In this document: positions 36,880 to 45,444 of the stretch, piece by piece
How positions within the stretch are numbered: the stretch's first letter is position 1
Layout: the number at the start of each line of letters is the position of its first letter
Translations under genes and position numbers: made by a program
Notes under the pieces: model-generated
The model's database searches: none
Told to the model about the DNA's origin: nothing
What the model saw: only the letters and a program-made list of their open reading frames with translations
Origin: Vibrio algarum
GTDB lineage: Bacteria > Pseudomonadota > Gammaproteobacteria > Enterobacterales > Vibrionaceae
Direction: 5' to 3'
Assembly: GCF_028204155.1 (NCBI RefSeq)
Contig: NZ_JAQLOI010000001.1
Span: 2,914,001 to 2,978,000, forward strand
DNA length: 64,000 nt

Positions 36880-38169
36880 TTAAGCGAAAGCAAATTTTAA
36901 TGCAAAAACGACAGCAAGAACCCAAACACTAGCTGGTACTTCACGACCTTTGCCACTCAAACCTTTGATAGCGGCATAAGCGATAAAGCCTAGTGCGATA
37001 CCATCAGCAATAGAGTAAGTAAGAGGCATAAGCAGACAAGTAACCACTACAGGAGCGGCTTCAGTCAAATCACGCCAGTCGATAGATACCAACCCAGACA
37101 TCATTAAAATTGCTACATAAAATAGAGCACCAGATGTCGCATATGCCGGGATCATACCTGCTAATGGCGAGAAGAATAATGCAAGTAAGAATAAAATGCC
37201 AACGACAACTGCAGTTAATCCTGTACGACCACCAGCAGAAACACCAGAAACACTTTCAATATAAGAGGTTGTGTTAGATGTACCTAATAACGCACCAACT
37301 GAGGTTGCTGTAGAGTCAGCCAGTAGAGCACGATTTAGGCGAGGTAACTTTCCATCTTCTTTGATGAGGTCTGCTTTTGTCGCTACACCAACTAAAGTTC
37401 CCGCAGTATCAAACAGATCGACAAATAAGAAAGCAAATACAACAGAAATCATACCTACTTCGAATATGGCACTAAAATCTAACTGCATAAAGGTAGGTGC
37501 GATACTTGGAGGCATAGAGAAAACACCGTGATACTGAACGTCACCAAATAGTATACCAAGTACCGTTACGATAAGAATCGCAATCATTACTGCGGCTTTA
37601 AAGCCACGGTGTACTAACGCGATAGTAATAAAAAAACCGACAGCAGCGAGAATAGCTTGAACAGATGTGACAGACCCAATAGAAACTAGTGTTGCTGGGT
37701 TATCGCCAACAATGCCAGAACCTTGTAATGCAATGAAGGCTAAAAATAGACCTATACCAGCAGAAATACCGGTTCTCAGGGACATTGGAATAGAGTGGAT
37801 GATCCACTCACGAATCTTGAAAACACTCAATAAAATGAACAGAAGACCAGAAACAAACACGGCAGCAAGAGCAACTTGCCATGTATAACCCATTCCAAAA
37901 ACCACAGAATAAGTAAAAAATGCATTTAAGCCCATACCTGGAGCTTGAGCAATAGGATAGTTAGCAACAATACCCATGATGAAGCAACCAATAGCCGCGG
38001 CTAGACAGGTAGCAACAAATACGGCACCACGATCCATCCCAGTTTCAGATAAGATCGCAGGGTTTACAAAAATGATGTAAGCCATTGTTAAAAAGGTTGT
38101 CACACCTGCGATAACTTCAGTTCGAACATCAGTTTTGTTCTCACTAAGTTTAAATAGCTTTTCCAGCAT
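36880..38169 (-). CDS. AzgA-type purine (adenine/guanine/hypoxanthine) permease
   Basis: A 429-residue inner membrane carrier of the NCS2/AzgA family with about 12-14 helices. Typical segments are EVIAGVTTFLTMAYIIFVNP, NYPIAQAPGMGLNAFFTY and LFDTAGTLVGVATKADL. Its C-terminal helices are complete. The gpt gene follows 43 bases later, and a PurR-like box lies in front of it, which supports a role in purine base uptake. Which base it prefers cannot be told from sequence. Confidence 0.88.
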   Translation of the reverse strand: MLEKLFKLSENKTDVRTEVIAGVTTFLTMAYIIFVNPAILSETGMDRGAVFVATCLAAAIGCFIMGIVANYPIAQAPGMGLNAFFTYSVVFGMGYTWQVALAAVFVSGLLFILLSVFKIREWIIHSIPMSLRTGISAGIGLFLAFIALQGSGIVGDNPATLVSIGSVTSVQAILAAVGFFITIALVHRGFKAAVMIAILIVTVLGILFGDVQYHGVFSMPPSIAPTFMQLDFSAIFEVGMISVVFAFLFVDLFDTAGTLVGVATKADLIKEDGKLPRLNRALLADSTATSVGALLGTSNTTSYIESVSGVSAGGRTGLTAVVVGILFLLALFFSPLAGMIPAYATSGALFYVAILMMSGLVSIDWRDLTEAAPVVVTCLLMPLTYSIADGIALGFIAYAAIKGLSGKGREVPASVWVLAVVFALKFAFA

Positions 38170-38201
38170 AATTAGTTCCTAAAATAGATTTTAAAAAAAT
38201 A

Positions 38202-38217
38202 AAGTAAACGATTGCGT
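38202..38217 (-). promoter_or_regulatory. PurR-like operator of the purine permease
   Basis: On the minus strand ACGCAATCGTTTACTT, close to the PurR consensus ACGCAAACGTTTTCGT, 33 bases before the permease start. Guanine/hypoxanthine-bound PurR would repress uptake here. Confidence 0.7.
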
Positions 38218-38512
38218 CACCGATTGGCGCGAATTATAAAGTTATCAAATAGCAATTTCCAGCAGGATTCAGATTAAAAATGGTATTTTATTGATGAACG
38301 CCCAAACAAATGGGTCAAACAACACAGAAAACAGATACTAACCATCTATTTTAAAAGAATTAAAACAAGATAATCCTTACATTGAAAATATGGTGTTTTT
38401 TTATCCCGCTAAACAATTAACTGATAGGATTGGTATGATTTTCTGTAGATTAGCAGTAATAAATGAGGATTAAGAATAGTAATCAATACCAATTGGGGAT
38501 AACAACAACAAA

Positions 38513-38528
38513 ATGTAATGCATTACAT
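38513..38528. promoter_or_regulatory. perfect 16-bp palindrome
   Basis: ATGTAATGCATTACAT is a perfect palindrome just beyond the terminator of the candidate RNA and about 345 bases upstream of the permease start. It looks like an operator for a dimeric regulator; I cannot name one. Confidence 0.45.
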
Positions 38529-38537
38529 AAAAAAGAT

Positions 38538-38567
38538 AAAAAAAACGCCACTTTAGTTAAAGTAGCG
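38538..38567 (-). terminator. terminator of the candidate RNA
   Basis: On the minus strand CGCTACTTTA and TAAAGTGGCG pair around two bases, followed by eight T. Confidence 0.85.
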
Positions 38568-38653
38568 CTTGAATCAGAACAACCGCGTTGGTTGCCAAAA
38601 ATTCAAATATTGGGGGCGAACTTTACGTTCAAATCACAATAGCTCGGTTACAA

Positions 38654-38740
38654 TTAATAACCGAAGCTGCTTGGATACTGAAAATTTCGGGTATAAACAG
38701 AGTTTGACGCCCAAAATGTTGTAGAAACTAAACCATGCAT
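38654..38740 (-). CDS. 28-codon ORF inside the candidate RNA
   Basis: MHGLVSTTFWASNSVYTRNF then QYPSSFGY. AAAGGTGA lies 5-12 bases upstream as a possible ribosome site. It is rich in aromatic and hydroxyl residues with no amino-acid run typical of attenuation peptides. Its stop codon falls inside a 10-bp hairpin. Coding status is inferred only from the start, the ribosome site and the position. Confidence 0.4.
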   Translation of the reverse strand: MHGLVSTTFWASNSVYTRNFQYPSSFGY

Positions 38741-38880
38741 ATCTATCACCTTTAATTTAATTAACAATTAATGTTCTCGGTTCCTTGGAGGCGATATTCG
38801 GGCTCATCCTTTGAGCAATAAGTCTTCGTATTGGAAGATGCGGTCACTATACCACAATGAAATTAAATTACAACATATTA

Positions 38881-38896
38881 AGTGATCGCGATCACG
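38881..38896. promoter_or_regulatory. CRP-like palindrome
   Basis: AGTGATCGCGATCACG resembles the CRP consensus TGTGA-N6-TCACA, with the outer bases off. It lies about 50 bases upstream of the candidate RNA's start. Confidence 0.45.
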
Positions 38897-39194
38897 TTTA
38901 TTTATATATGACCATTTTATTACGTTATAAAATTACATATTAAAATCCATTTCTTCGCAGGCTCTGCTTGCTCACTTCATATCTCCGAATGATTCCACTT
39001 TAGTAACGAAAGTCTGGGTGATATGATGCCAACTTTCTATATTCCGCCAAAGATTGAATCATTCTTAGCGATGACCGTTGAATCCTATTAAAAGAAAGGC
39101 TCAACTCTTCACTATGTCTTTGTAGCGCTATTGGTAGTATTAAAATTAAAGCTTTGAGCAAAAAATTAGCTTTGGACAAAAATAGGAGTTACCT
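38897..39194. other. upstream region of pepD
   Basis: No gene or clear hairpin is seen in these 298 bases. It should contain the pepD promoter; AT-rich stretches are present, but I cannot choose one. Confidence 0.3.
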
Positions 39195-40676
39195 GTGTCT
39201 AAACATCACTCGGAAATCAGTTCTCTGTCACCTGAACCAGTTTGGCAGTTTTTTGATAAAATTTGCTCTATTCCTCACCCATCTAAACACGAAGAAGAGT
39301 TGGCTCAATACATTATCAATTGGGCGCAAGAACAAAACCTCGACGTTAAAAGAGACCAGACTGGTAATGTATTTATAAACAAACCAGCGACAGAAGGAAT
39401 GGAAAACCGCAAAGGTGTTGTTCTTCAAGCACATATCGACATGGTGCCGCAAAAAAATGAAGACACTAAACACAACTTCGCAACCGATTCTATCAAGCCG
39501 TATATTGATGGTGAATGGGTAACAGCTAAAGGTACAACACTTGGTGCTGATAACGGTATAGGTATGGCGTCCTGTTTAGCGGTGCTCGCATCAGACGACA
39601 TAAAACACGGTCCTTTACAGGTTCTTCTGACTATCGATGAAGAAGCGGGTATGACTGGAGCGTTTGGCTTAGAAAGCGGCTGGTTAGAAGGTGACATTCT
39701 TCTAAACACAGATTCAGAGCAAGAAGGCGAAGTCTACATGGGCTGCGCTGGTGGTGTTGATGGTGCACTTACCTTTGATATTAAAAGAGAAGAAATCCCA
39801 CCTGGTTACGTAACTAGAGAGTTGTCTATAAAAGGCCTTAAAGGTGGCCATTCAGGCTGTGATATCCATACTGGTCGTGGCAATGCAAATAAGCTGCTAG
39901 CAAGGTTTCTCGCTGGCCACGCCGAAGAACTGGAACTTCAACTCGTTGAGTTTAGAGGAGGTAGCCTACGTAATGCTATCCCTCGCGAAGCCTTTATCAC
40001 TGTCGCTCTCCCTATGGTAAATGAAGGTCAGCTTAATGCACTTTTCACCGAATTCACCGATATGCTTCGTGCCGAACTAGGTAAAGTTGAAACGGGTATT
40101 CTTTCTTACTACGAGGTTGCTGAAACAAACTCTCTAATGATCAGCATTGAATCACAAAGAAGATTTATTCAGGCATTAAATGCATGTCCAAACGGCGTTA
40201 TCCGAATGAGTGATGACATTGACGGTGTCGTAGAAACCTCGCTGAATGTTGGTGTAATTAATACCAAGAAAAATAAGATTACCGTCTTATGCTTGATCCG
40301 CTCTCTTATTGATTCTGGTCGCAGCCAAGTCGAAAGTATGCTGACTTCTGTCGCCAAGCTTGCAGACGCGAAAATTGAGTTTAATGGTGGTTATCCAGGT
40401 TGGAAACCTGATGCTAACTCAGAAATCATGAGCGTCTTTAGAGATACCTATGAAGGCATCTATGGTAGAAAGCCAAATATCATGGTGATTCATGCGGGTC
40501 TAGAATGTGGTCTATTTAAAGAACCATATCCAAACATGGATATGCTCTCTTTTGGACCGACTATAAAGTTCCCACACTCTCCTGATGAGAAAGTAAAAAT
40601 CGATACCGTCGCGCTATACTGGGAGCAAATGGTGGCGATTTTAGAAAACATTCCAAAAAATAATTTGAATCGTTAA
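39195..40676 (+). CDS. pepD: aminoacyl-histidine dipeptidase (peptidase D)
   Basis: PepD is a cytosolic M20-family zinc dipeptidase that cleaves dipeptides such as carnosine and Xaa-His. The 493 residues show QAHIDMVPQK and TLGADNGIGMA as metal ligands and the catalytic DEEAGMTGAFGL segment, with the last ligand region HAGLECGLF. It starts with GTG at 39195, with GGAG six bases upstream. A strong terminator follows. Confidence 0.94.
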   Translation: MSKHHSEISSLSPEPVWQFFDKICSIPHPSKHEEELAQYIINWAQEQNLDVKRDQTGNVFINKPATEGMENRKGVVLQAHIDMVPQKNEDTKHNFATDSIKPYIDGEWVTAKGTTLGADNGIGMASCLAVLASDDIKHGPLQVLLTIDEEAGMTGAFGLESGWLEGDILLNTDSEQEGEVYMGCAGGVDGALTFDIKREEIPPGYVTRELSIKGLKGGHSGCDIHTGRGNANKLLARFLAGHAEELELQLVEFRGGSLRNAIPREAFITVALPMVNEGQLNALFTEFTDMLRAELGKVETGILSYYEVAETNSLMISIESQRRFIQALNACPNGVIRMSDDIDGVVETSLNVGVINTKKNKITVLCLIRSLIDSGRSQVESMLTSVAKLADAKIEFNGGYPGWKPDANSEIMSVFRDTYEGIYGRKPNIMVIHAGLECGLFKEPYPNMDMLSFGPTIKFPHSPDEKVKIDTVALYWEQMVAILENIPKNNLNR

Positions 40677-40697
40677 AACGAATGATTTGAATAAACA

Positions 40698-40738
40698 AAG
40701 GGCAGGCTTTCGTAAAAAAAGCCTGCCCTTTTTGTTTT
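40698..40738 (+). terminator. pepD terminator
   Basis: AAGGGCAGGCTTT and AAAGCCTGCCCTT pair and are followed by TTTTTG and more T. Confidence 0.9.
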
Positions 40739-40880
40739 TAATCACTGCTCAGTCAAAATGAGTTCGTTGTAGCAAACATAAATAGGAAAAAATGCCCATT
40801 TAAAAGCGCACATGAACACCAGAGCGATTTGCAGAGTCGAGTCCATTTTGGCGATGTAATTAATGTGACTGGTACAAATT

Positions 40881-41114
40881 CTATTCGTCTTCAGTTTTAC
40901 GTTGCGCAGATTTTCGCTTATTTCGCTCGGCTTGCAGTGCGATAAATGCAGGTAATTCTCTTTCACCCCATGCGATCGCTTCTGCTTCCGTTTCAAAACC
41001 CATTTCTCGCTTAGATACCGCGGTACGTTGAGCGGATACTTGACGAACGATTTCGGCAGCCCAACCATTTCGTTTTTCAATAACTTTATAGCTAAACTTT
41101 TTACTGGTACTCAT
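40881..41114 (-). CDS. DUF3622 family protein
   Basis: A 77-residue basic cytoplasmic protein of the DUF3622 family found in vibrios, function unknown. The sequence opens MSTSKKFSYKVIEKRNGWAA and ends in a charged tail. AGGAAAG precedes the start. It lies alone between pepD and purL on the minus strand; a longer ORF in another frame over the same region is not supported. Confidence 0.8.
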   Translation of the reverse strand: MSTSKKFSYKVIEKRNGWAAEIVRQVSAQRTAVSKREMGFETEAEAIAWGERELPAFIALQAERNKRKSAQRKTEDE

Positions 41115-41198
41115 TTTCTTTCCTACTTACTGTACATAAAAGAGACACAACTCTTTTCAATGGGCGCATTAAACCATATCAGAAGAACAATTGCTGTA

Positions 41199-41232
41199 AA
41201 AAAAGCCCCTGAACTATAGAGTCTAGGGGCTG
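41199..41232 (-). terminator. purL terminator
   Basis: AGCCCCT and AGGGGCT on the minus strand flank a 15-base loop with a run of seven T after it, just after the purL stop. Confidence 0.8.
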
Positions 41233-41253
41233 TTATTTTTCAATTAAAACTAT

Positions 41254-44200
41254 TTAGCCAACGTTAACACGGGCATTACGGAACATTCTCATCCATGGGC
41301 TATCTTCACCCCATGAATCTGGAGCCCAAGAGTTAGCTACAGTACGGAAAACACGTTCCGGGTGTGGCATCATTATAGTAACTCTGCCATCTGTGGTGGT
41401 TAAACCTGTAATTGCGTTTGGCGAACCATTTGGGTTATTAGGATATTGTTGCGTCGGGTTACCTATATTATCAACGTAACGAACCGCTACTGTGCCCGAA
41501 GTTTCAATTGCATTCAGGTGAGCGACATCACGTACTTCCACTCGACCTTCACCGTGAGAAACGGCGATTGGCATACGCGAGCCTTCCATACCACTAAAGA
41601 AGACAGAGTCTGACTTCTGAACTTCAACCAAACTAAAACGAGCTTCAAAACGCTCAGATTCATTGCGAACAAATCGTGGCCACAAATCCGCTCCAGGGAT
41701 AAGTTCGTGTAGGTTCGATAACATCTGGCAACCATTACAAACGCCTAGTGAGAACGTGTCCTCACGCTTAAAGAAGCCTTCAAACTGATCTCTCGCTTGG
41801 CTGTTAAACAAAATAGACTTAGCCCAGCCTTCACCCGCTCCTAACACGTCACCATAAGAGAAACCACCACAAGCCGCTAAGCCTTGATACTCATCAAGCA
41901 CCGCTTGACCTGTCAGGATATCACTCATATGTATATCCGTAGCTTCAAACCCTGCTCTATCGAATGCAGCCGCCATTTCGACATGGGAGTTAACCCCTTG
42001 CTCACGCAAGATCGCCATTTTCGGTTTCGCCCCTTTAAGAATATAAGGTGCAGCGACATCTTCTTGCACGTCAAAACTCAAATCAACATTAAGCCCCTTG
42101 TCATTGTCATCAGACTTAGCCGCAAATTCTTGGTCTGCACATTTCGGGTTGTCGCGAAGCCCTTGCATTTTATGCGTTGTTTCAGCCCAAATGGTCCTAA
42201 GTTCAGTACGAGAACGTTCCAGTACAACCGTATCATCGCTGTTAATAATGATCTTATCTGATTGCTCTACTTCACCGATTACATGACTAAGTTCTGATAA
42301 TCCAAAGGTTGCCAGAGTCGAAAGAACAGATTCCGTTGCTTCGGTTTGAACCTGAATCACGGCACCTAACTCTTCGTTAAATAACACTGATAATGAGTCT
42401 GTTCCTAAAGACGCTATATCTGCACTCAAGCCGCAATGACCAGCAAATGCCATTTCAGCTAAAGTTACGATTAAGCCACCATCACCTTTATCGTGGTAAG
42501 CAATGATCTTATCGTCACGGACGAGTGTCTGAATAGCATCATAAAAACCTTTGAGCTGCTCTGCGCTGTCTACATCGGCTGGTTTGTCACCTAGCTCTTT
42601 GTATACCTGAGCAAACGCTGTTGCCCCCATGCGGTTTTTACCGTTGCCTAGGTCGATATAAATTAAGCTAGTTTCACCCTTATCCGTTCGTAATTGAGGA
42701 GTGACTGTTTTGCGTACGTCTTCGATACGAGCAAACGCGGTAATAACTAAGCTTAAAGGAGAAGTAACGGTTTTTTGTTCGCCATTCTCTTCCCACTTAG
42801 TCTTCATTGACATCGAGTCTTTACCAACTGGAATAGTTAGACCTAATGCAGGACATAGTTCTTCACCTACTGCTTTAACTGCTTCGTAAAGGCCTGCATC
42901 TTCACCAGGGTGACCTGCTGGAGACATCCAGTTTGCAGAAAGTTTAATATGTTTAATATCACCAATATCCGTTGCGGCGATATTTGTTAAAGATTCACCA
43001 ACAGCTAAACGAGCGGATGCCCCAAAATCTAATAGAGCGACAGGAGTACGTTCACCCATTGACATTGCTTCGCCATGATACGTATCGTAACTTGCAGCAG
43101 TTACCGCACAGTTTGCTACTGGGACCTGCCAAGGACCAACCATCTGGTCACGTGCGACAAGACCGGTAACAGAACGGTCACCAATCGTAATAAGGAACGT
43201 TTTTTCAGCAACTGTTGGTAACCTAAGTACACGGTCCAGTGCTTCATTAACTTCAATACCAGCCATCTCCATTGCCGCATTGTCTACTTTCAGCGTTTTT
43301 GCATCACGATGCATCTTAGGCGCTTTACCAAGTAGGATTTCCATAGGCATGTCAATTGGCGTGTTATCGAAATGCGAGTCTTCTAGAGTAAGATGACGCT
43401 CTTCTGTTGCTTCACCAACGACCGCATATGGGGCTCGTTCTCGTTTACAAATTGCATCGAAAACCGCCATGTTTTCTGGTGCGACAGCCATTACATAACG
43501 CTCTTGAGATTCATTACACCAGATCTCTAATGGGCTCATGCCGGGTTCATCATTTGGTACGTTGCGCAGTTGAAATTTACCACCTCGCTCACCATCATCG
43601 ACCAATTCTGGCAATGCGTTGGAAATACCACCAGCACCTACATCGTGGATAAAGGCAATTGGGTTCTCTTCGCCCATCTGCCAACAACGGTCAATAACTT
43701 CCTGACAACGACGCTCCATTTCTGGGTTTTCACGCTGAACAGAAGCAAAATCCAAGTCTTCCGCTGATTGACCAGAAGCCATAGAAGAAGCTGCACCTCC
43801 ACCAAGACCAATATTCATTGCAGGACCACCAAGCACAATTAAACTTGCACCAACGGGGATCTCTTTTTTCTGCACATGTTCATCACGAATATTACCCAAC
43901 CCACCTGCGATCATAATTGGCTTATGGTAACCGCGAACTTCTTCACCATTATGAGAGTTAACTTTCTCTTCATAAGTACGGAAATAACCAAGGAGATTTG
44001 GACGACCAAATTCGTTGTTGAATGCCGCGCCACCCAAAGGGCCTTCCAGCATAATATCGAGTGCATTTACAATACGGCTAGGCTTACCAAAATCCGTTTC
44101 CCAAGGTTGTTCAAAGCCTGGAATACGCAGGTTAGATACCGCGAATCCGACCAAACCCGCTTTAGGTTTACCACCAATTCCGGTTGCACCTTCATCGCGT

Positions 44201-45147
44201 ATTTCACCACCAGAGCCTGTTGCTGCACCTGGCCACGGTGAAATTGCAGTTGGGTGGTTGTGTGTCTCAACCTTCATCAAAATATGAGCAAGTTCTTGGT
44301 GATAGTCATATTGACGAGTATCAGGGTTCGGGAAGAAACGACCTACTTGAGAGCCGGTCATTACTGCTGCGTTATCTTTATAAGCAGAAAGAACGTGTTC
44401 GCTGTTGGTTTCATAGGTGTTTTTAATCATTTTAAATAATGATTTTTCTTGTTCCACACCATCGATAGTCCAATCAGCATTGAAAATTTTGTGACGACAG
44501 TGCTCTGAGTTAGCCTGAGCAAACATCATCAATTCTATATCATTTGGATTACGGCCCAGATTAGTAAAGCTCTCAACTAGGTAGTCTATTTCATCGTCGG
44601 CTAACGCTAAGCCCAAGCTAATGTTCGCTTCTTCTAAGGCTTGTTGTCCACCTGATAGAATATCAACATCCGCAACCGGAGCTGGAACCGCAACCGTAAA
44701 TAACTGCTCTGCGTTATCCATATCAGTAAAAACCACTTCCATCATTCGGTCGTGTATTAACGCTTTCACTTGCGATAACTGCTCTTGAGAAAGTGCAGAT
44801 GATGATTCAACATAATAAGCGGTACCGCGTTCTAAACGCTTAACTTTATCTAACCCACAATTGCGTGCGATATCAGTTGCTTTTGAAGACCAAGGAGAAA
44901 TAGTCCCAGGGCGTGGTGTAACTAAAAGAAGGCTACCAGCAGGTTCATGCTCTTGAATAGTTGGACCGTAAGTAAGTAATTTTTCTACTTTTTCAACCTC
45001 TTCGCCATTTAAGTCAGCAGTTAAGTCGGCAAAGTGCATGAACTCAGCGTAAATATCTGTAACAGGCAGATCTTGTTCACGACAAAGTTCTAGTAATTTG
45101 TTAACTCGGAACTCAGAAAGAGCTGGGGAGCCGCGCAAAATTCTCAT
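41254..45147 (-). CDS. purL: phosphoribosylformylglycinamidine synthase
   Basis: PurL converts FGAR to FGAM with glutamine and ATP, step four of purine synthesis. The 1297-residue single-chain form has the N-terminal PurS-like part and two AIR-synthase-like halves (VETHNHPTAISPWPGAATG; HDVGAGG; HDKGDGGL). The C-terminal glutaminase has the nucleophile in GVCNGCQML and the His/Glu of PHPERVF. The start at MRILRGSPALSEF (45147) is the family start; an in-frame codon 21 bases upstream exists. A PurR-like box lies upstream. Confidence 0.95.
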   Translation of the reverse strand: MRILRGSPALSEFRVNKLLELCREQDLPVTDIYAEFMHFADLTADLNGEEVEKVEKLLTYGPTIQEHEPAGSLLLVTPRPGTISPWSSKATDIARNCGLDKVKRLERGTAYYVESSSALSQEQLSQVKALIHDRMMEVVFTDMDNAEQLFTVAVPAPVADVDILSGGQQALEEANISLGLALADDEIDYLVESFTNLGRNPNDIELMMFAQANSEHCRHKIFNADWTIDGVEQEKSLFKMIKNTYETNSEHVLSAYKDNAAVMTGSQVGRFFPNPDTRQYDYHQELAHILMKVETHNHPTAISPWPGAATGSGGEIRDEGATGIGGKPKAGLVGFAVSNLRIPGFEQPWETDFGKPSRIVNALDIMLEGPLGGAAFNNEFGRPNLLGYFRTYEEKVNSHNGEEVRGYHKPIMIAGGLGNIRDEHVQKKEIPVGASLIVLGGPAMNIGLGGGAASSMASGQSAEDLDFASVQRENPEMERRCQEVIDRCWQMGEENPIAFIHDVGAGGISNALPELVDDGERGGKFQLRNVPNDEPGMSPLEIWCNESQERYVMAVAPENMAVFDAICKRERAPYAVVGEATEERHLTLEDSHFDNTPIDMPMEILLGKAPKMHRDAKTLKVDNAAMEMAGIEVNEALDRVLRLPTVAEKTFLITIGDRSVTGLVARDQMVGPWQVPVANCAVTAASYDTYHGEAMSMGERTPVALLDFGASARLAVGESLTNIAATDIGDIKHIKLSANWMSPAGHPGEDAGLYEAVKAVGEELCPALGLTIPVGKDSMSMKTKWEENGEQKTVTSPLSLVITAFARIEDVRKTVTPQLRTDKGETSLIYIDLGNGKNRMGATAFAQVYKELGDKPADVDSAEQLKGFYDAIQTLVRDDKIIAYHDKGDGGLIVTLAEMAFAGHCGLSADIASLGTDSLSVLFNEELGAVIQVQTEATESVLSTLATFGLSELSHVIGEVEQSDKIIINSDDTVVLERSRTELRTIWAETTHKMQGLRDNPKCADQEFAAKSDDNDKGLNVDLSFDVQEDVAAPYILKGAKPKMAILREQGVNSHVEMAAAFDRAGFEATDIHMSDILTGQAVLDEYQGLAACGGFSYGDVLGAGEGWAKSILFNSQARDQFEGFFKREDTFSLGVCNGCQMLSNLHELIPGADLWPRFVRNESERFEARFSLVEVQKSDSVFFSGMEGSRMPIAVSHGEGRVEVRDVAHLNAIETSGTVAVRYVDNIGNPTQQYPNNPNGSPNAITGLTTTDGRVTIMMPHPERVFRTVANSWAPDSWGEDSPWMRMFRNARVNVG

Positions 45148-45254
45148 GTGCTTAGGTCTCTTATGCAAGTGATTTAGGTGATATTGGAATAAATTCAGTG
45201 CGTTATAAGCGAACGCTTGAACTTATGCCAATTTCACCTCTCTGTTGCGGGCGT

Positions 45255-45283
45255 ATTATAGAGGAAAATGTTTTGTGACGTAA
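45255..45283 (-). promoter_or_regulatory. purL promoter
   Basis: On the minus strand TTACGT (45283-45278), a 17-base spacer and a perfect TATAAT (45260-45255). Confidence 0.65.
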
Positions 45284-45289
45284 CACCAA

Positions 45290-45305
45290 AAGCAACCGTT
45301 TGCGC
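45290..45305 (-). promoter_or_regulatory. PurR-like operator of purL
   Basis: On the minus strand GCGCAAACGGTTGCTT, near the PurR consensus ACGCAAACGTTTTCGT, immediately upstream of the -35 element. Confidence 0.75.
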
Positions 45306-45444
45306 CATTTTTTTGTAATCTAGCTGCTAATCCTTGAAATGACTAATAATCGTGCAAATAGTCACTGTTTTCTTTAATGATTCTTTGCCGAACATGACGG
45401 CTCTGCTATAAAGAGCGTAGTCAACTTATAAAGACCCCCTTTTA

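Larger units (their letters stand above)
38538..38839 (-). ncRNA. candidate structured RNA with a small ORF, upstream of the purine permease
   Basis: A transcription unit of about 300 nt. A good promoter (TTGTAA at 38873-38868, 16 bases, TATAGT at 38851-38846) is followed by hairpins GCTCA-AAGGA-TGAGC (38816-38802), AGCTTCGGTTA/TAACCGAGCT (38668-38641), GAAC/GTTC and CAACC/GGTTG. A terminator (38567-38546) with eight T closes it. The terminator stem pairs fully only on the minus strand (one G-U), which fixes the direction. I do not recognise it as a known family. It could be an sRNA, a leader RNA or the mRNA of a micropeptide. Confidence 0.6.

Noticed and set aside
40742..41080. 112-codon minus-strand ORF overlapping the DUF3622 gene
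   Set aside because: Different frame from the recognisable DUF3622 protein, no ribosome site, no family resemblance, and it runs into the non-coding gap up to the pepD terminator.
42098..44439. Several plus-strand ORFs of 60-125 codons opposite purL
   Set aside because: They mirror the codon structure of purL, have no ribosome sites and no recognisable products.
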